In this document: positions 28,415 through 38,015 of the stretch, one piece after another | Numbering within the stretch: the first letter of the stretch is position 1 | Layout: every line of letters begins with the position of its first letter | NCBI RefSeq assembly: GCF_029919115.1 | Contig: NZ_CP123990.1 | Span: forward strand, 1,550,001 to 1,614,000 | Length of the DNA stretch: 64,000 nt | Source: Variovorax paradoxus | GTDB lineage: Bacteria; Pseudomonadota; Gammaproteobacteria; Burkholderiales; Burkholderiaceae_C | Direction of reading: 5' to 3' | Program-made: the position numbers and the translations under genes | The notes under the pieces: model-generated | Databases searched by the model: none | Told to the model about the DNA's origin: nothing | The model's input: only the letters and a program-made list of their open reading frames with translations

Positions 28415-31077
28415 TCAACCCAGCAGCCGCGGCACGAGTTGCACCGTGAGTGCGCCGATGATTCCCTGCGCTGTGACGCAGTGCCACATGAGCCCGGTGT
28501 TGTCGATGGTCGCGCGCGCCGTGGGCAGCAGCCGGCCCGCCCAGGAGCGCACCAGCACATAGCCGCCCATCAGCATGATCACGGCAATGTGAAAGGCCTG
28601 GTAGCCGAGCAGCATGCCGACCGATGCACTCCAGCCTTGCGCGCGCGGATCGAGTTGCGCCAGCACATGGCCGCCGATGTCGAGCGCGGCTGCTGCTGCG
28701 GCGGCCACCATGGCCAGCGCCACCAGCGTGCGCAGCAGGCGCTGGCCGCGTGCATGCGCAGTGCGCGCCATGCGCGTGGCGGCCAGCATGGCGGCCGAGC
28801 TTGCCGCGAGCAGCAGGGCCGTGGCCAGCGGCCAGCGCGTGGCGGGCAGGGCGGCACCGGGTGGCGGGCACACGTCGCTTGCCATTGCAAGGTGCACGTG
28901 GGTGTAGAGCAGCGAGACGAAGATGGTCATGTCCACAGCAATCAGCACGATCATGGCCCACCATGAATGCGATGTGCTGCCATGCGCGCCCACCGGCAGG
29001 TGCACGCCGTGGCCCACGTCCACCGTTGCAACAGGCGGAGGTTGATCCGAGTCCCATAGCCAGCGCAGGATGAATGCAATGGCGAGCACGCCGCACGCAA
29101 ACGCCGGCACCGTCTGCGAAACCGTGAGAAGCAGAAAGAAGCCTGCGGTGCCCGCCGCCGCGCCCAGCGGCCACCAGCTGTCGGTGGGCAGGCGCAGCAG
29201 GTGCAACGGCCGCGCGTCGCGCAGGCTGGTCATCAGCGTTTCGCGGCCGCCGAACACGGTGCGGGGCAGCCAGTGGTGGCCGGCCTCGACCTCTTGCGGC
29301 AGTGCGGGGTTCTTCCAGAGTGGATAGCGCGAACCAACCTGCGGAATGCTGCGCGCGCCGTATTCGCGCGGCGGCAGCCATTCGAGAGTGCCTGCGCGCC
29401 ACGGGTCGCCGTGGTCGCGGGGCGGCCGCCGCAGCGTGCGAAACGCATCGATGAAAAAGAGCAGCACGCCCGCCGCCAATACATAGGCGCCGACGGTCGA
29501 CAGCATGTTGAGTGCGTTCCAGCCCAGGCTGCCGTCATAGGTGTACACGCGACGCGGCATGCCGAGCATGCCCGCAATGTGCATCGGGAAGAACGCCAGG
29601 TTGAATCCGCCGAACATGAGCCCGAAGACCCAGCGGCCCCATCGCTCCGAAAGGCAATGGCCGTTGAAGAGCGGTGCCCAGTAGTAGAACCCTGCAAACA
29701 CCGGAAACACCATGCCGCCGATGAGCACATAGTGCAGGTGCGCCACGATGAAGTAGCTGTCGTGGGCCTGCCAGTCGAACGGCAGCACCGCCACCATCAC
29801 ACCGGTAAGGCCGCCCAGCACAAAGATGAAGTGAAAGCCGAGCAAGAACAGCGTAGGCGCATTCAGCACGACGCGGCCGCGCCAGAAGGTGGCAATCCAC
29901 GCGAACACCTGCACGCCGCTGGGGCGCATTCAGCACGACGCGGCCGCGCCAGAAGGTGGCAATCCACGCGAACACCTGCACGCCGCTGGGTATGGCGACG
30001 ATGAAGCTCGCAGCGGAAACGATCAGCAGCGAGAGGTTGCCAAGGCCCGCGGTAAACATGTGGTGCGCCCACAGCGCAAAGCTCACCACGCCCACGCCGA
30101 TGAGCGCCAGCACCACCGCACGGTGGCCCACCAGCGGCGTGCCGGCAAGCGTTGCCACCATCATCGAGACCATGCCGGCCGCGGGCAAGAAGATGATCCA
30201 GCGGCGTGCCGGCAAGCGTTGCCACCATCATCGAGACCATGCCGGCCGCGGGCAAGAAGATGATGTAGACCTCGGGATGGCCGAAGAACCAGAACAGGTG
30301 CTGCCACAGCAGCGGATCGCCGCCGCGCGCGGGTATGAAAAACGGCCAGTCGAATGCGCGCTCCAGCTCGAGCAGCATGGTGGCGGCAATCACGGCCGGA
30401 AACGCGATGACGATCATCAGCGCGCTCACCAGCATGGCCCAGGCAAAGATGGGCATGTGCATCAGCTTCATGCCCGGCGCGCGCGTGAAGAGAATGCCCA
30501 CGATCAGCTCGATGGCGCCCGCAATGGCCGAGATTTCGATGAACCCGATGCCCAGCAGCCACCAGTCGGCGCCGCGCCCGGGCGAAAACTCCTTGCCCGT
30601 GAGCGGCGGGTACATGAACCACCCGCCGTCCGGAGATTCGCCGAAGAAAATGGTGCAGAAGAACGCCAGGCCGCCAATGGCATAGGCCCAGAACGCATAG
30701 GCCGAGAGCAGCGGAAACGGCAGGTCGCGCGCGCCGAGCATGCCCGGCAGCAAATAGATGGCCACGGCCTCGACGATGGGCACCGCAAACAGAAACATCA
30801 TCACGGTGCCGTGCATCGTGAAGAGCTGGTTATAGGTGTTGGCGTCGATCAGGCCGTTGCCGGGCACTGCCAGCTGCGTGCGCATCAAGAGCGCCAGGAT
30901 GCCGGCCAGCACAAAGAACAGCATGGCCGTGGCAATGTAGAACACGCCGATGCGCGTGTTGTTGACCGCCGACAGCTGGCGCCAGCCGGTGGGCGGCTTC
31001 CACGCGCGCTCCAGCGCCTCGCGTTCCGCTTCGGGGCGCGGGGGCAGGTTTGCTGGCTCGGTCGCGGCTTGGATCAT
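28415..31077 (-). CDS. ctaD: Cytochrome c oxidase subunit I fused to subunit III (frame broken by two 67-bp duplications)
   Basis: ATG at 31077 overlaps the stop of the subunit II gene. The N-terminal part carries subunit I signatures ([57 protein letters not shown]). From about residue 590 it continues into a subunit III-like helical region with [20 protein letters not shown] and [14 protein letters not shown]. As given, the frame shifts at about 30131-30264 and 29856-29989, each holding an exact 67-bp tandem duplication. Deleting one copy of each leaves 2529 bp, exactly 843 codons, so the true gene is probably intact at 842 aa. It is an inner-membrane terminal oxidase. Confidence 0.9.
29856..29989. 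repeat. Exact 67-bp tandem duplication inside ctaD
   Basis: 29856-29922 and 29923-29989 are identical. The duplication shifts the ctaD frame by one base. The unit length is the same as in two other duplications nearby, which suggests an assembly join. Confidence 0.97.
30131..30264. repeat. Exact 67-bp tandem duplication inside ctaD
   Basis: 30131-30197 and 30198-30264 are identical, again with a unit of 67 bp. It repeats the codons around [20 protein letters not shown] and shifts the frame. Confidence 0.97.
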
Positions 31078-32015
31078 TTCAGTTGCGCGAGCCAGGCCGC
31101 GATCAGTTGAAGGTCTGCATGGCCGATGCGCTCGCCGGACGAGGGCATGCGCGCACCCGGTTTCAGCTGCTGCGTGTGGGCAACCCAGGCGGCCAGTTGG
31201 GCAGGCTCGTTGGGCACGGTGCCGGCCCCCAGGTGCAGCCGGCTGCCCACGTGGGTCAGGTCGGGGCCGAGGCGGCTTTCTTCGCTCACGCCGCGCACGG
31301 TGTGGCAGGCATTGCAGCGGTGGGCAAGAAAGGCCTCGCGGCCGCGTTCGAGTTCGGGTGACGACGCTGCCGGCGCAACCGCGGGCCTTGCCTGCGCCGC
31401 GAGCCAGGCATCGAATGCGGCGGGCTCTTCTGCCACCACATGCAGCGCCATGCGCGCATGCTGCTCGCCGCAATATTCGGCGCATTGGCCGCGCCATGTG
31501 CCGGGCCGGTCGGCCTGCAGCTGCAGGTGCTGCACGCGGCCAGGCAGCATGTCCATCTTGCCGCCGAGCGAGGGCACCCAGAAGCTGTGGATCACATCGG
31601 CGCTGCCAAGGCCGAAGTAAACGGGCCGCCCGACGGGTATGCGTATTTCATTCGCGGTGACCACTTCGGCGCCGGTGGCGGGGTCGCGGTAGCGCACCTC
31701 CCACCACCACATGTGGCCTGTAACGCCGATGATCAGCGCGTTGGCTGGCGGAACGGGGCGCCACGGCGGCCGGTGCCATTCGCTGTAGAAGAAAAGTGCC
31801 ACAAGCACCACGGTCGGAAACACCAGGCCGCCGCCAATGAGCCACCAGCGCGTGTTCACGGTGCCACTGCGGCGGCGAACGGCCAGCACCAGCAGCAGCA
31901 TGACCCCGGCAAAGATCAGCGTGCCGCCAATCGCCAGCACGGTGCTCACGTCGAGCAGCGCGCCGGCGACAGGCCCTGCGGCCCGGAGTGCGGATTGCGG
32001 CGGGCCTTCGCTCAT
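31074..32015 (-). CDS. ctaC: Cytochrome c oxidase subunit II with C-terminal heme c domain
   Basis: 313 residues. Two membrane helices (about 25-46 and 57-77) precede the CuA domain: [14 protein letters not shown] with His143, then [12 protein letters not shown] giving Cys178, Cys182, His186 and Met189, all CuA ligands. A cytochrome c domain follows, with CNACH at 234-238. This is the caa3-type arrangement, taking electrons from cytochrome c into the CuA site. The stop overlaps ctaD. The start ATG at 32015 lies inside the first copy of a 67-bp duplication; in the corrected sequence it overlaps the stop of the upstream lipoprotein cytochrome gene (ATGA). Confidence 0.92.
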   Translation of the reverse strand: MSEGPPQSALRAAGPVAGALLDVSTVLAIGGTLIFAGVMLLLVLAVRRRSGTVNTRWWLIGGGLVFPTVVLVALFFYSEWHRPPWRPVPPANALIIGVTGHMWWWEVRYRDPATGAEVVTANEIRIPVGRPVYFGLGSADVIHSFWVPSLGGKMDMLPGRVQHLQLQADRPGTWRGQCAEYCGEQHARMALHVVAEEPAAFDAWLAAQARPAVAPAASSPELERGREAFLAHRCNACHTVRGVSEESRLGPDLTHVGSRLHLGAGTVPNEPAQLAAWVAHTQQLKPGARMPSSGERIGHADLQLIAAWLAQLK

Positions 32016-32116
32016 TCGAGTGCGAGCAGGTAGGCCGCCATGTCGCGCGCCGGAGTGCGGATTGCGGCGGGCCTTCGCTCATTCGAGTGCGAGCAGGTAG
32101 GCCGCCATGTCGCGCG
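31983..32116. repeat. Exact 67-bp tandem duplication at the ctaC / cytochrome c junction
   Basis: 31983-32049 and 32050-32116 are identical. The duplicated unit includes the end of the lipoprotein cytochrome gene and the start of ctaC, so both genes survive, but a false 67-bp spacer is created. Confidence 0.97.
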
Positions 32117-32474
32117 CATCGTCCGGTGAAACGCCCATTGCCGGCATGAGGGTGCCGGGTACCAGCGAGCCGGGCGCCACGATCCAGCGCACAAGGTGCT
32201 CGGGCCCGTTAGGCACGTGCCCCGCGATGTAGCTGCGGCGGCCGAATGCGGCCAGCGTGGGGCCCATGCGTCCACGGGCCGCCTGCACGTCTGGAATGGC
32301 GTGGCAGCTGCCGCACTGGTATTGCGCGAGCAGCAGCCTTCCTCTTTCTACCTGCGCTTGCGGCGCACGATCGAACGGAGGAGGGATGTCTTGCGGCATG
32401 CACCCGGCAGAGAGCAGCGCCAGCACCAGCGGCGCGAGCGGCAATACGGCACGATACGGCAGGACGGCCAGCAT
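32079..32474 (-). CDS. Cytochrome c lipoprotein, oxidase-associated
   Basis: 131 residues from ATG at 32474. The signal peptide ends in a lipobox, LLSAGC (Cys25), so it should be a lipid-anchored periplasmic protein. One heme c site, CGSCH at 54-58, and a downstream Met (GTLMPAMGVSPDDARDMAAYL) as likely sixth ligand. The C-terminal helix is the typical cytochrome c end. It is the first gene of the oxidase set and presumably donates electrons to subunit II. Confidence 0.88.
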   Translation of the reverse strand: MLAVLPYRAVLPLAPLVLALLSAGCMPQDIPPPFDRAPQAQVERGRLLLAQYQCGSCHAIPDVQAARGRMGPTLAAFGRRSYIAGHVPNGPEHLVRWIVAPGSLVPGTLMPAMGVSPDDARDMAAYLLALE

Positions 32475-32552
32475 GCCGCAATTTTGCGGACAGGAACGCG
32501 GCTTGCGCCGACACGGCGGCGCCGGAGCGCGTCGGACAATGCCGCCAATTGA

Positions 32553-33425
32553 ATGTTGCCGATGGGTGCACCCAAGACCGTTCTTCTCACCGTTGCCGTG
32601 CTGGGCCTTGCAGGCGCGGCGGCGGGTGCGCTGGTGGTGTATGGCGGCCTCTACAACGTGGCCGCCACCGTGCAGCACACGCAGCCGGTGTACTCGCTGC
32701 TCGAAACCGCCATGCACCAGTCGGTGAAGATGCGCGCCCGCAACATCGAGACGCCGCCGCTGGACGACGAACGCATGGTGATGCGCGGCGCCGCATGTTT
32801 TCGCGACAAGTGCGTGCAGTGCCACGGCGCGCCGGGCGTTGCGCAAGGCGACATCGGAAAGAGCATGCAGCCCTTGCCCGGGCCGCTGGTCGATGCACGG
32901 CACCACTGGAAGCCGCGCGAGCTGTATTGGCTGACCAAGCACGGCATCAAGATGAGCGGCATGCCGGCCTGGGAGTACAGGCTGTCCGAGGAAGAGCTGT
33001 GGTCGGTGGTGGCTTTCCTTGCCCGGCTGCCGGATTTGACGCCGCAGCAATATGCGGAAGCCACGCGCGTCGAACCGACCGGCGTGCAGGGCGCATCAAC
33101 GGGATCGGCATGCGGCGCTGTTCCAGATGGCGCACCGGTCCGCATGGGTGAGGCCGACCGCGGCAAGCGGGCGCTTCACCAGTACGCCTGCAGCGCCTGC
33201 CACACCATTCCAGGCGTCACGAGCTCTTCGCCGCACGTCGGTCCGCCGCTGGCGGGTATAGGAGGGCGCACTCTCATCGCCGGGAAGCTCGCCAACACGC
33301 CCGACAACATGGTGCGCTGGCTGCGGCATACAAGGAAGGTCGATCCGTTGACAGCCATGCCGGAACTCGGCGTGACCGAGCAGGACGCGCGCGACATTGC
33401 CGCCTACCTTGCAACGCTGCGCTGA
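32553..33425 (+). CDS. Diheme cytochrome c, membrane-anchored
   Basis: 290 residues with an N-terminal hydrophobic anchor (VLLTVAVLGLAGAAAGALVV, about 10-29). Two heme c domains: CVQCH at 87-91 with GMPAW as a likely distal Met region, and CSACH at 213-217 with AMPELGVTEQDARDIAAYL. It is divergent from the oxidase cluster, with a 78-bp gap between starts, and presumably works with it as donor. No strong ribosome site is seen; ATG at 32553 and 32562 are both possible. The linker between domains (TGVQGASTGSACGAVPDG) is low complexity. Confidence 0.87.
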   Translation: MLPMGAPKTVLLTVAVLGLAGAAAGALVVYGGLYNVAATVQHTQPVYSLLETAMHQSVKMRARNIETPPLDDERMVMRGAACFRDKCVQCHGAPGVAQGDIGKSMQPLPGPLVDARHHWKPRELYWLTKHGIKMSGMPAWEYRLSEEELWSVVAFLARLPDLTPQQYAEATRVEPTGVQGASTGSACGAVPDGAPVRMGEADRGKRALHQYACSACHTIPGVTSSSPHVGPPLAGIGGRTLIAGKLANTPDNMVRWLRHTRKVDPLTAMPELGVTEQDARDIAAYLATLR

Positions 33426-33439
33426 GGGCGGCCTCGGGC

Positions 33440-33703
33440 CTAGAACTTCGCCGCGGTACGTTCGTCGTCTACGGTGGCAATGCGCAGGCGCGCGCGCTCG
33501 TGCCTGATGACGAGTTCGGCGCAGCGCTCCTGGGTGGACGCATCGGCCGGCGGCTGCTCCCTGCAATCCACCAGGAGCTGCGACTCGTCGAAGTCCAGCC
33601 CATGAAGAACCTCCTGGCCATGCGAATTGATGGCCAGGAGGTTTTCAGCGGACAACTGGTTGCGCAGGGCCTCTGAAATGGTGAGCGATTGCACAGGCTT
33701 CAC
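33440..33703 (-). CDS. Hypothetical protein, 87 aa
   Basis: Starts at GTG 33703 with GGAGGG upstream. A small acidic soluble protein (TISEALRNQLSAENLLAINSHG at the start, FDESQLLVDC in the middle). No family recognised. It lies just downstream of the periplasmic Lys-rich unknown on the same strand (19 bp), so they are likely co-transcribed. Its end is 14 bp from the convergent cytochrome gene. Confidence 0.55.
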   Translation of the reverse strand: MKPVQSLTISEALRNQLSAENLLAINSHGQEVLHGLDFDESQLLVDCREQPPADASTQERCAELVIRHERARLRIATVDDERTAAKF

Positions 33704-33722
33704 CGCTTCGTCGTCCCTCCGG

Positions 33723-34154
33723 TCACTTCTTCATGGCCTTGATTTCGGCCTTGCCCTTTTCATGATCGGCCTTGGCTTGCTTCACGCAAGCATCCTTGGC
33801 GTCGCCCTTCTGGTCGTCGCACTTTTCCTTGGCAACGTCGTAGGCCACATCTATCTTGGCTTCGGCCACCTTGCGGGCATTGCCGTCGCTGGGCCTTTGC
33901 TTCTGGTCGAGTTCGGCCTTGGCGATTTTTTCCTTGCCCTTGGCCTGTTCCATGCAGACATCCTTGGCGTTGTCCTTCATGGCGTCGCAGGCAGCCTTGT
34001 CGGCCTTGTAGTCGGCCGAGATCTTGTCGCGCGCCGCCTTGAACTCGGCCATGGCCGGATCGGTGGCCGCGGACGGAGTAGTGTTCACTTGCGCATGCAC
34101 CTGGACCATTCCAAGGCACGATGCCGCTGCGCAAACCATAAGCAGTTTCTTCAT
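33723..34154 (-). CDS. Exported Lys/Ala/Asp-rich protein, unknown
   Basis: 143 residues. A Sec signal peptide (MKKLLMVCAAASCLGMVQVHAQ) is followed by a highly charged helical region with two similar halves: KADKAACDAMKDNAKDVCMEQ and VAKEKCDDQKGDAKDACVKQ. The internal repeat carries paired Cys in the pattern CxxxxxxAKDxC, suggesting intra-repeat disulfides. Proteins of this kind are common in Burkholderiales and have no known role. A periplasmic location and stress context are inferred. Confidence 0.75.
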   Translation of the reverse strand: MKKLLMVCAAASCLGMVQVHAQVNTTPSAATDPAMAEFKAARDKISADYKADKAACDAMKDNAKDVCMEQAKGKEKIAKAELDQKQRPSDGNARKVAEAKIDVAYDVAKEKCDDQKGDAKDACVKQAKADHEKGKAEIKAMKK

Positions 34155-34301
34155 GATGATCTCCTTGACGCCGGTGGTTGTTCTGCAAGGAAGGATCGGC
34201 GTCTGAATTCAATATAGAAGTCGCCCGTGCCCCGTTGGTAGGACGCTTTTCAAAGCAGCCGTAAGCACATGCTGACGCTGCTTCTCTATCGGTTTATCGG
34301 C

Positions 34302-36083
34302 TCAAGCCGTTGCGCTGGCCCAGTATTCCCGCGCCGCGGCCTTCACGGTACGCATGGCCTCGGGATCGCCATGCCAAAGGGCCGAGAGGTATGCCTTGGC
34401 CTGCGCAAGCGACACATCGGGCGGCAGGGGCGGCACCGCGGCATCGGTCACCATTTCAAGCAGCATGGGGCGGTCGGCCGAAAAGGCGGCCTCCCATGCC
34501 GGCCCGATGGCTTCGGGCGTGTCGACGCGCAACGCGCCGAGGCCGAGCATTTCCGCAAAGCGCGCATACGGAAAATCAGGCAGTACCTGCGAGGCTTCGA
34601 ACTTGGGGTCGCCGCCGAGCACGCGCTGCTCCCACGTCACCAGGTTGAGGTCGCGGTTGTTGAGCACCATCACCACCAGGCGCGGATCGGCCCAGTCGCG
34701 CCACATGCGTGCAAGGGTGATGAGCGCGTTCAGCCCGTTCATCTGCATGGCGCCGTCGCCCAGCATCGCAATAACTGGCCGGTCTGGGTGGGCGAGCTTG
34801 GCCGCAATGGCATATGGAACGGCGGGCCCCATGGTGGCCAGCCCGCCGGAGAGGCTGGCTTTCATGCCGCGGCGCAGCTTGACGTCGCGGGCGTACCAGT
34901 TGGCGGCGGTGCCGCTGTCGCAGGTGAGCACGGCCTGCTCCGGCAGGCGCGGCGAGAGCTCCCAGAACACGCGTTGCGGGTTGAGAGGCGAGGCCTCCAC
35001 ATGTGCGCGCGCTTCGAGCACCCGCCACCATTTGGCCACCTCGGCTTCGATGCCGCGGCGCCAGGCGCCGTGTTCCTTTTGCTCCAACAGCGGCAGCAGG
35101 GCGGCCAGCGTGGCGCGGCTGTCGCCGACCAGGCCCAGTTCGGCCGGGTAGCGCAGGCCGATGGCGCGAGGGTCGGTGTCGATCTGTACGCAGCGCGCCC
35201 GGCCTTCGGGTGGCAAGAACTCGGCATACGGAAACGACGAGCCCACCATCAGCAGGGTGTCGCAGTCTTCCATCATCCGTGAACTCGGCCGGGTGCCCAG
35301 AACGCCGATGGAGCCGGTCACAAAGGGAAGATCGTCGGGCACCGCGGCCTTGCCCAGAAGGGCCTTGGCAATGCCGGCGCCCAGCCGCTCGGCCACAAGA
35401 ACCAGTTCGTCGGTGGCGTGCAGGGCGCCCGCGCCCGCGAGGATGGCCACCTTGCTGCCGGCATTGATGATTTGCGCCGCGTGCTCGAGCGCCGGCGCTT
35501 CGGGCACCACCGCGGTGGCCGTGGTGCCGATGCCGCTGTGCACGGTGCCGTGCTCGCGCGGAGGCACCGGCACGGCGGGCAGGTCTTGCACGTCGTTGGG
35601 AAAGATCACGCAGGTAACGGCGCGCCGGTCGCGTGCAATGCGCATGGCGCGGTCGATCAGGTGGCGGGCCTGTTCCGGGCTGGAGGCCATTTGCACGAAC
35701 TCATGGGCCACATCCTTGAAGAGCGAGACCAGGTCCACCTCTTGCTGATAGTCGCCGCCGAGGGCGCTGCGCTTCTGCTGGCCGACGATGGCAACCACGG
35801 GCTGATGGTCGAGCTTTGCGTCGTAGAGGCCGTTCAGCAGGTGGATTGCGCCCGGGCCCGAGGTGGCCAGGCACACACCCACCTCGCCGGTGAACTTGGC
35901 ATGGGCGCAGGCCATGAAGGCGGCAAGCTCCTCGTGGCGGCTTTGAATGAATTCGATGGAGCCTTCGGCGCGGTCGAGTGCGCCCATCAGGCCGTTGATG
36001 CCATCGCCGGGATAGCCGTAGATGCGGCGCACGCCCCAGTCGTACAAGCGTTGCACCACGAAGTCGCTGACTGTCTGCTTCAT
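34302..36083 (-). CDS. Thiamine-diphosphate enzyme, pyruvate oxidase (PoxB)-like
   Basis: 593 residues from ATG at 36083; the frame is open upstream but without support. The three ThDP-family domains are visible: the Pyr domain with YGYPGDGINGLMGAL and the catalytic Glu in SRHEELAAFMACA (about 50); the central domain (about 190-330); and the PP domain with MLGDGAMQMNGLNAL (about 437) and NNRDLNLVTWEQR completing the ThDP motif. It is closest to PoxB (pyruvate to acetate plus CO2, with FAD and quinone) among acetolactate-synthase relatives. The C-terminal amphipathic lipid-binding tail of E. coli PoxB is not evident, so the acceptor is uncertain. Confidence 0.85.
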   Translation of the reverse strand: MKQTVSDFVVQRLYDWGVRRIYGYPGDGINGLMGALDRAEGSIEFIQSRHEELAAFMACAHAKFTGEVGVCLATSGPGAIHLLNGLYDAKLDHQPVVAIVGQQKRSALGGDYQQEVDLVSLFKDVAHEFVQMASSPEQARHLIDRAMRIARDRRAVTCVIFPNDVQDLPAVPVPPREHGTVHSGIGTTATAVVPEAPALEHAAQIINAGSKVAILAGAGALHATDELVLVAERLGAGIAKALLGKAAVPDDLPFVTGSIGVLGTRPSSRMMEDCDTLLMVGSSFPYAEFLPPEGRARCVQIDTDPRAIGLRYPAELGLVGDSRATLAALLPLLEQKEHGAWRRGIEAEVAKWWRVLEARAHVEASPLNPQRVFWELSPRLPEQAVLTCDSGTAANWYARDVKLRRGMKASLSGGLATMGPAVPYAIAAKLAHPDRPVIAMLGDGAMQMNGLNALITLARMWRDWADPRLVVMVLNNRDLNLVTWEQRVLGGDPKFEASQVLPDFPYARFAEMLGLGALRVDTPEAIGPAWEAAFSADRPMLLEMVTDAAVPPLPPDVSLAQAKAYLSALWHGDPEAMRTVKAAAREYWASATA

Positions 36084-36293
36084 TGAAGAGGCTCCATGTC
36101 CAAAAGCGCGATGTTGTGCACTTGCCGTGCTGCGGGATGTCGTGCAATGGGCGGCAGGCCCGTCGGTGCAATCCCACAGCGCCGGCTCGCGATGTCGCCA
36201 GACTGCTCCCACGCGCATGCCCTGCGTCTTCCGACCTGTGCCGCGGAGGAGCGGCGCAGCATGAGAGGCTTCTTCACCCTTAAGGAGAAAGCA

Positions 36294-36608
36294 ATGCCAA
36301 GAGGTGACAAGTCGTCCTATACGGACAAGCAGAAACGCAAGGCCGAGCACATCGAGGAAAGCTACGAGCACCGCGGTGTCGGCAAGGCCGAAGCCGAGAA
36401 ACGCGCCTGGGCAACGGTAAACGCAGAGACCGGCGGCGGCAAGAAGAGCGGCAGCGGCCGCGGCAAGGCCGAGAACCATGCGCCTTCTCGCAAGGGCGGC
36501 CACAAGGGCGGCGCAGCAGCGGCATCGCGCACGGCAGCCGAGCGCTCCGCATCCGCCAAGAAGGCCGCGGCCACGCGCAAGCGTAACGCAGAGCACCGAA
36601 GCGGCTGA
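36294..36608 (+). CDS. Small basic KGG-rich protein (annotated elsewhere as plasmid stabilisation protein)
   Basis: 104 residues with AAGGAG before ATG at 36294. It starts MPRGDKSSYTDKQKRKAEHIEE, then a ChaB-like helical part (GVGKAEAEKRAWATVN), then a lysine/glycine/alanine-rich tail (SRKGGHKGGAAAASRTAAER) reminiscent of histone H1 tails. Similar proteins occur in rhizobia and Burkholderiales under the unproven name plasmid stabilisation protein. DNA binding is plausible from the tail. It is divergent from the PoxB-like gene and followed by a CBS-domain gene. Confidence 0.8.
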   Translation: MPRGDKSSYTDKQKRKAEHIEESYEHRGVGKAEAEKRAWATVNAETGGGKKSGSGRGKAENHAPSRKGGHKGGAAAASRTAAERSASAKKAAATRKRNAEHRSG

Positions 36609-36646
36609 TCCGCAGGCCGAAACCCAAGCCGAAAAGGAGAACCGCA

Positions 36647-37120
36647 ATGACCCGAGTTTCCGAACTGATGACCCGCGGCGTACGAACCCTTTCGCCAGCG
36701 GACCCGGTGGCACTGGCCGCCCAGGCCATGGACGAACTGGACATCGGCGCCATTCCGGTGTGCGACGGCCAGCGCCTCCTGGGCATGGTGACCGACCGCG
36801 ACATCGTGCTGCGCGTGGTGGCCCAGAAACGCCCGTTCGACATTTCGCTGTCCGAAGTGATGACGAAGGACGTCAAGTGGTGCACCGAAGCCGACAACGT
36901 CGAGACGGTAATGGACGAGATGGCCGGCTACCAGGTCCGGCGCATGCCGGTGGTGGACCGCGACCACAGGCTGGTGGGCATGCTGTCGCTCGGCGACACG
37001 GCCGCCAAGGGCGACATAGGCAAGGCGGGCGACACGCTCAACATCATTTCGCAGCCTGCCGAGCCAGACCGCTCGAAGCAGTCGGCCGCAAGCGGGCCGA
37101 GCGGCGGGGGCGCGTCTTGA
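36647..37120 (+). CDS. CBS-domain protein
   Basis: 157 residues with two CBS motifs forming a Bateman module: MTRGVRTLSPADPVALAAQAMDE (read in parts, about 8-30) through GMVTDRDIVLRV, and VMTKDVKWCTEADNVETVMDE through GMLSLGDTA. The C-terminal tail is disordered. Such modules bind adenine nucleotides and sense energy state. Stand-alone two-CBS proteins of this type are general-stress genes in many proteobacteria. AAGGAG lies 7 bp before ATG at 36647. Its partner is unknown. Confidence 0.9.
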   Translation: MTRVSELMTRGVRTLSPADPVALAAQAMDELDIGAIPVCDGQRLLGMVTDRDIVLRVVAQKRPFDISLSEVMTKDVKWCTEADNVETVMDEMAGYQVRRMPVVDRDHRLVGMLSLGDTAAKGDIGKAGDTLNIISQPAEPDRSKQSAASGPSGGGAS

Positions 37121-37128
37121 AAGTTGGC

Positions 37129-37734
37129 TCAGCGCTGTGCAGGCAGGCGGATGCGGGGGCCGGGTGTGGTGCGCACCAGCAGCGCCTCTTCTGCCTGGCG
37201 CAGAAACCGTTGGTTGCGTTCCGGTGTCTGCGAAGCAACGCAGTCGCGCGGCGCCAGCGCTTCCAGGTCGCGCATGCCCGCATCGGCCAGCGTCGCCCAG
37301 ATGCATTGGTCGCTGGCCACGCCCGTCACGATCAGCCGCCTTGCATTCAGGTAGGCGAGCAGAAGCTCGAGCGGCGTGGCAAAGAAGGCCGATTGCTTTG
37401 GCTTCAGCACAAAGTAGTCCTTTTCGCCGGGTAGCAGGGCCGACGTGATTTCGGCGCCCGCACCGCCCGAGGCGAGGGACATTTCCACCAGCTTCGGAAA
37501 GTCGGAGCGCCAGCGTCCGCGGTTGTCGTTCACGTAGATGGTGGGCACTCCGACGCGGGTGCAACGGGCTTTCAGCGCCGCAATGCGGCCGGCAATGGAG
37601 AGGGCGCCGGGCAAGAGCTTTTCGGCGTCCGGAAAATCCCAGCAGCTGATCATGTCGATGATCAACAATGCCGTGTGGCCAGCGGCGGGTGTGGGGGCAA
37701 GGGCAGGGGGCGGCGAAGCAGAGTTAGAGGCCAT
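37129..37734 (-). CDS. Isochorismatase-like cysteine hydrolase
   Basis: 201 residues. The catalytic triad of the family can be placed: Asp in ALLIIDMIS (about 27), Lys in VLKPKQSAF (about 112) and Cys in GVASDQCIWATLADAG (about 145). The first 20 residues are Pro/Ala-rich. The family covers nicotinamidases, ureidoacrylate hydrolases and isochorismatases; the metal-site His residues of nicotinamidase are not evident, so an amidohydrolase on another small amide is more likely. It is convergent with the CBS gene (8-bp gap). Confidence 0.85.
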   Translation of the reverse strand: MASNSASPPPALAPTPAAGHTALLIIDMISCWDFPDAEKLLPGALSIAGRIAALKARCTRVGVPTIYVNDNRGRWRSDFPKLVEMSLASGGAGAEITSALLPGEKDYFVLKPKQSAFFATPLELLLAYLNARRLIVTGVASDQCIWATLADAGMRDLEALAPRDCVASQTPERNQRFLRQAEEALLVRTTPGPRIRLPAQR

Positions 37735-38015
37735 GTACCGGCGGGTCTCCAGTCAGCGAAGGCTTCACCATTTCAAAAGCGCGCGGCCGCCCCCGTAGGA
37801 AAGCTGCGCGTGGCCGCGAAAGTCGCTGCCGAGTCATCGCAAGGTGCGGCGCGTAGGAGGCCTCTTTCACAACGACGCGCGTTATCCCGCCGTGCGGAAT
37901 CGCAAGCTGTTCGACCATCGGCATCAGGACGGCCAAGGCGCGTAGGCGCTTCGCCCGTCTGAACGCACGGATCGCCGCCGTGCGCCCCGCCAATCGTTCA
38001 CAAGGAGCTATTCCG

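Noticed and set aside
29856-32116. Real slipped-strand or tandem duplication mutations in the oxidase cluster
   Set aside because: Three different sequences duplicated with exactly the same unit length, with no short flanking repeats, fit contig-overlap concatenation far better than mutation.
32079-33050. Leftward 323-codon frame reading through the start of the divergent diheme cytochrome gene
   Set aside because: Only the last 131 codons (from 32474) form a signal peptide and cytochrome c; the upstream part is the antisense of the diheme cytochrome gene.
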